Source of the DNA: JAUVKT01 sp036350795
GTDB taxonomy: Bacteria > Bacteroidota > Bacteroidia > Bacteroidales > VadinHA17
Reading direction: 5' to 3'
Assembly (NCBI GenBank): GCA_036350795.1
Contig: JAZBNV010000038.1
Span: 5,340-69,339 of the forward strand
DNA: 64,000 nucleotides
In this document: in pieces, positions 62,257 to 64,000 of the stretch
Position numbering within the stretch: the first letter of the stretch is position 1
Layout: the number at the start of each line of letters is the position of its first letter
Notes under the pieces: model-generated
Told to the model about the DNA's origin: nothing
The model's database searches: none
Seen by the model: only the letters and a program-made list of their open reading frames with translations
Translations under genes and position numbers: made by a program

Positions 62257-63639
62257 TTACTCCTGGTCTTCTTTTTTTACAGGAAATATTTTTGGGTAGA
62301 CCTTTATTGCCACCACACCTGCGATATACATCGTAAGACCGAACATTCCTGATACCCAGAACATTGATGAATGAAAGTCACCCATGGTATCCTGGATTAG
62401 AAGGGCAATTGTCATGGCAAGCGAAGCATTTCTGAGGCCGGTCTCAAGAGAGATTGCCCTGACCTGGAAAGAAGACACTTTGAGGAGGTATGGGATCAAA
62501 GCTCCTACAAACATGCCTGTAAATGTTAGAAGAAGGACCATGGAGTAAAATCTGAATCCGTGCCTGTCGGTGTCTGCAAATCCTTCCAGGTTATTAAATA
62601 TGCCGGCAATAATCAGGAACAGCAATGCCACGATACCGAGAATATTAAAAACCGGTATCATCTTTTTTGCCAGTGTCTCTTTCCATTTTCTTACCAGCAT
62701 TCCTATACCCAGTGGAACTATCACCAGTACAATAATAGTTGTTGCGATTGTTCCTGTGGGGACTGTAACATCCGGAATATTCGAGCAATAAATATTGAGC
62801 AGAAGCGGTACGAAAATGATTGAAAGAACTGTAGATAGCGAGGTAAGTGATACCGAAAGTGCTACATCTCCTTTTGCGAAATGGGTCATCAGGTTTGAAG
62901 TAACCCCACCAGGCGTAGCTGTTATAAGGATCATTCCAACATAGATATAGGGAAAATTCTCATGGAAACCCATCAGGTATCCAAAGCCTGCGGCAATAAG
63001 GGGCATTACACCGAACTGCAGAATCTCTCCGATTATGATACCTTTCGGTTTGGTAACTACAAGCACAAAATCCTTACCGCTCAATGTGAGTCCCATGCCA
63101 ACCATAACAAGGAAGAGCATCAGTATGATAGCCAGCCTGAAGATCTTGTCAAATGCCGGCTGGACAGGGTAGCTTACGAATTGTGCAAAGCTGTAACTCT
63201 CTCCATCAACCTCAGCCTCAATTACATTTATACTGAAAATCAACTTGCTTTCAATCAGGTCTTCAAGACCTGCATAACCCGGATCCTCCCTGTCGGGTAT
63301 AGTCAGTATATAAACATTACCTTCTTTTGCACTCCTGATAAAGAAAAGCCTGGTCTGGTCAAGGTTGCCTTCTTCCGGGGAGTTCAGGTACCTCAGGTGA
63401 CCTTTGAAGTCTAGTTGAACCGAGGAGCCCCAGTCTAAGGTCCTGGGACCTGTATTCAATGCTTCGATTACTTCGTTGTTTCCCTCTCTAACGATTTCTG
63501 AGAGCTTCTTATATAAGAGTTCTCCGTTTACCTCATCCGATGCATTGATAGAATTAAGTGAAATAAACATAGACAGAAATACCAGGATAAATGTTTTTCC
63601 GGGGATAGTCATTTTTGTGGTTTGAATCTTGTTCATCAT
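62257..63639 (-). CDS. Bile acid:Na+ symporter (BASS) family transporter with exported N-terminal domain
   Basis: 460 residues. After a signal-like segment (FILVFLSMFISLNSINASDE) come about 140 soluble residues with ALNTGPRTLDWGSSVQLDFKGHLRYL, IRSAKEGNVYILTIP and GYAGLEDLIESKLIFSINVIEAE. From about 168 the BASS transporter begins: IFRLAIILMLFLVMVGMGLTLS, EILQFGVMPLIAAGFGYLMG, ITATPGGVTSNLMTHFAKGDVALSVSLTSLSTVLS (Na+ and substrate site) and ETGLRNASLAMTIALLIQD. Nine to ten helices follow the usual pattern. Most BASS proteins lack such a front domain, which probably lies in the periplasm. Substrate unknown. Confidence 0.88.
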   Translation of the reverse strand: MMNKIQTTKMTIPGKTFILVFLSMFISLNSINASDEVNGELLYKKLSEIVREGNNEVIEALNTGPRTLDWGSSVQLDFKGHLRYLNSPEEGNLDQTRLFFIRSAKEGNVYILTIPDREDPGYAGLEDLIESKLIFSINVIEAEVDGESYSFAQFVSYPVQPAFDKIFRLAIILMLFLVMVGMGLTLSGKDFVLVVTKPKGIIIGEILQFGVMPLIAAGFGYLMGFHENFPYIYVGMILITATPGGVTSNLMTHFAKGDVALSVSLTSLSTVLSIIFVPLLLNIYCSNIPDVTVPTGTIATTIIVLVIVPLGIGMLVRKWKETLAKKMIPVFNILGIVALLFLIIAGIFNNLEGFADTDRHGFRFYSMVLLLTFTGMFVGALIPYLLKVSSFQVRAISLETGLRNASLAMTIALLIQDTMGDFHSSMFWVSGMFGLTMYIAGVVAIKVYPKIFPVKKEDQE

Positions 63640-63874
63640 TGTGCGGGCTTGAAGTTATGGATAGGAATTTATTTAATATAAGGGCTTTCTGGTGAGAAGA
63701 AATATATACAATATTCGTGATGTACACAAACTTTATATCTTACATAAAGGAATCTATTAGCTGCAAGGCTGGACCGGACAGAAAGAGCCTGATACTCTTT
63801 TCTGCCTGAGGAAGGTATAACAGGCAGGCTGCAAGCTGTAAGCAGCCTGATCTCCTGATTTACCGCCTGTATAA

Positions 63875-63950
63875 TGGAGCCTCTCACGGGACTCGAACCC
63901 GCGACCTGCTCATTACGAATGAGCTGCTCTGCCAGCTGAGCTAAAGAGGC
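63875..63950 (-). tRNA. tRNA-Thr (anticodon CGT)
   Basis: On the minus strand the 76 bases form a full cloverleaf. The acceptor pairs GCCTCTT with GAGAGGC (one G-U). The D arm is GCTC AGCTGGCAGA GCAG-like. The anticodon stem GCTCA/TGAGC encloses TTCGTAA with CGT at 34-36, and the T arm is GCGGG TTCGAGT CCCGT. The discriminator is T and CCA is encoded. CGT reads ACG (Thr). Confidence 0.96.
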
Positions 63951-64000
63951 CTGTGGTGATTTACGAATATAGATATAAGATTTAATATTTAGGATTGATG

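Noticed and set aside
63825..63849. 8-bp hairpin CAGGCTGC/GCAGCCTG downstream of tRNA-Thr as terminator
   Set aside because: No T run follows on either strand, so it is only a possible processing or structural signal.
63669..63887. Minus-strand open frame of 72 codons near the tRNA
   Set aside because: It runs into the tRNA gene and has no domain or start signal.

Overview
This 64 kb window is a piece of a Bacteroidota chromosome, most like Bacteroidales/Marinilabiliales. The evidence is indirect but consistent. The purH-mreBCD-mrdA-rodA and gpsA-pgi orders are typical. There are many lipoproteins with a Cys lipobox, a tricorn-type protease, a GIN/DUF2807 protein, and Bacteroidota-type promoters (TTG, 19-20 bases, TAnnTTTG). 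Shine-Dalgarno sites are mostly weak. No phage, integrase, transposase or CRISPR array is seen. Content is mainly housekeeping genes plus envelope and secreted proteins.

Layout. 0-5 kb: carB (cut by the window edge), carA, a PatB/MalY aminotransferase and a DUF2891 lipoprotein, all on the minus strand. 5-11.4 kb: a lipoprotein, a large ABC ATPase-permease with a TerB-like N-terminus, rsmA and mgtE on the plus strand, then a MacB-type permease on minus. 12.8-20 kb: the purH-mreB-mreC-mreD-mrdA-rodA purine and cell-shape operon. 20-26.5 kb: an AcpH-like protein, a cyclic-2,3-diphosphoglycerate-synthetase-like GTPase, pgi, gpsA, a GIN protein and a Tat-type exported superoxide dismutase. 26.5-34 kb: tricorn protease, a PLP desulfhydrase/deaminase-like enzyme, a TPR protein, a CPBP protein and an SDR. 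34-36.9 kb: trpB2 behind a complete tryptophan attenuator, then a DUF6340-like lipoprotein. 37-45 kb: M28 peptidase, Yip1 protein, PPK2, ExbB/MotA-like protein, membrane LytTR regulator, NapC-like multiheme cytochrome and a DUF2867 oxidoreductase. 45-52.4 kb (minus): small membrane protein, M24 peptidase, sulfatase, upp, NhaC antiporter, two SDRs and a secreted protein. 52.6-64 kb: DUF4382 lipoprotein, a decayed DUF2202 gene, beta-barrel-like protein, CHAD protein, CotH-like secreted protein, Asp-box lipoprotein, AraC regulator, BASS transporter fusion and tRNA-Thr(CGT).

The most rewarding structure is upstream of trpB2. A consensus promoter is followed, after only five bases, by a 24-codon leader peptide with three tandem Trp codons. 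Then come mutually exclusive antiterminator and terminator hairpins. This is a ribosome-mediated attenuator on what may be a stand-alone indole-salvage enzyme. Also notable are an interspersed family of ~130-190 bp non-coding elements with terminal inverted repeats (four copies plus relatives), a 32-base perfect palindrome inside a related element, the cDPG-synthetase-like protein, a heme cytochrome with a CX3CH first site, and a BASS transporter fused to an exported domain.
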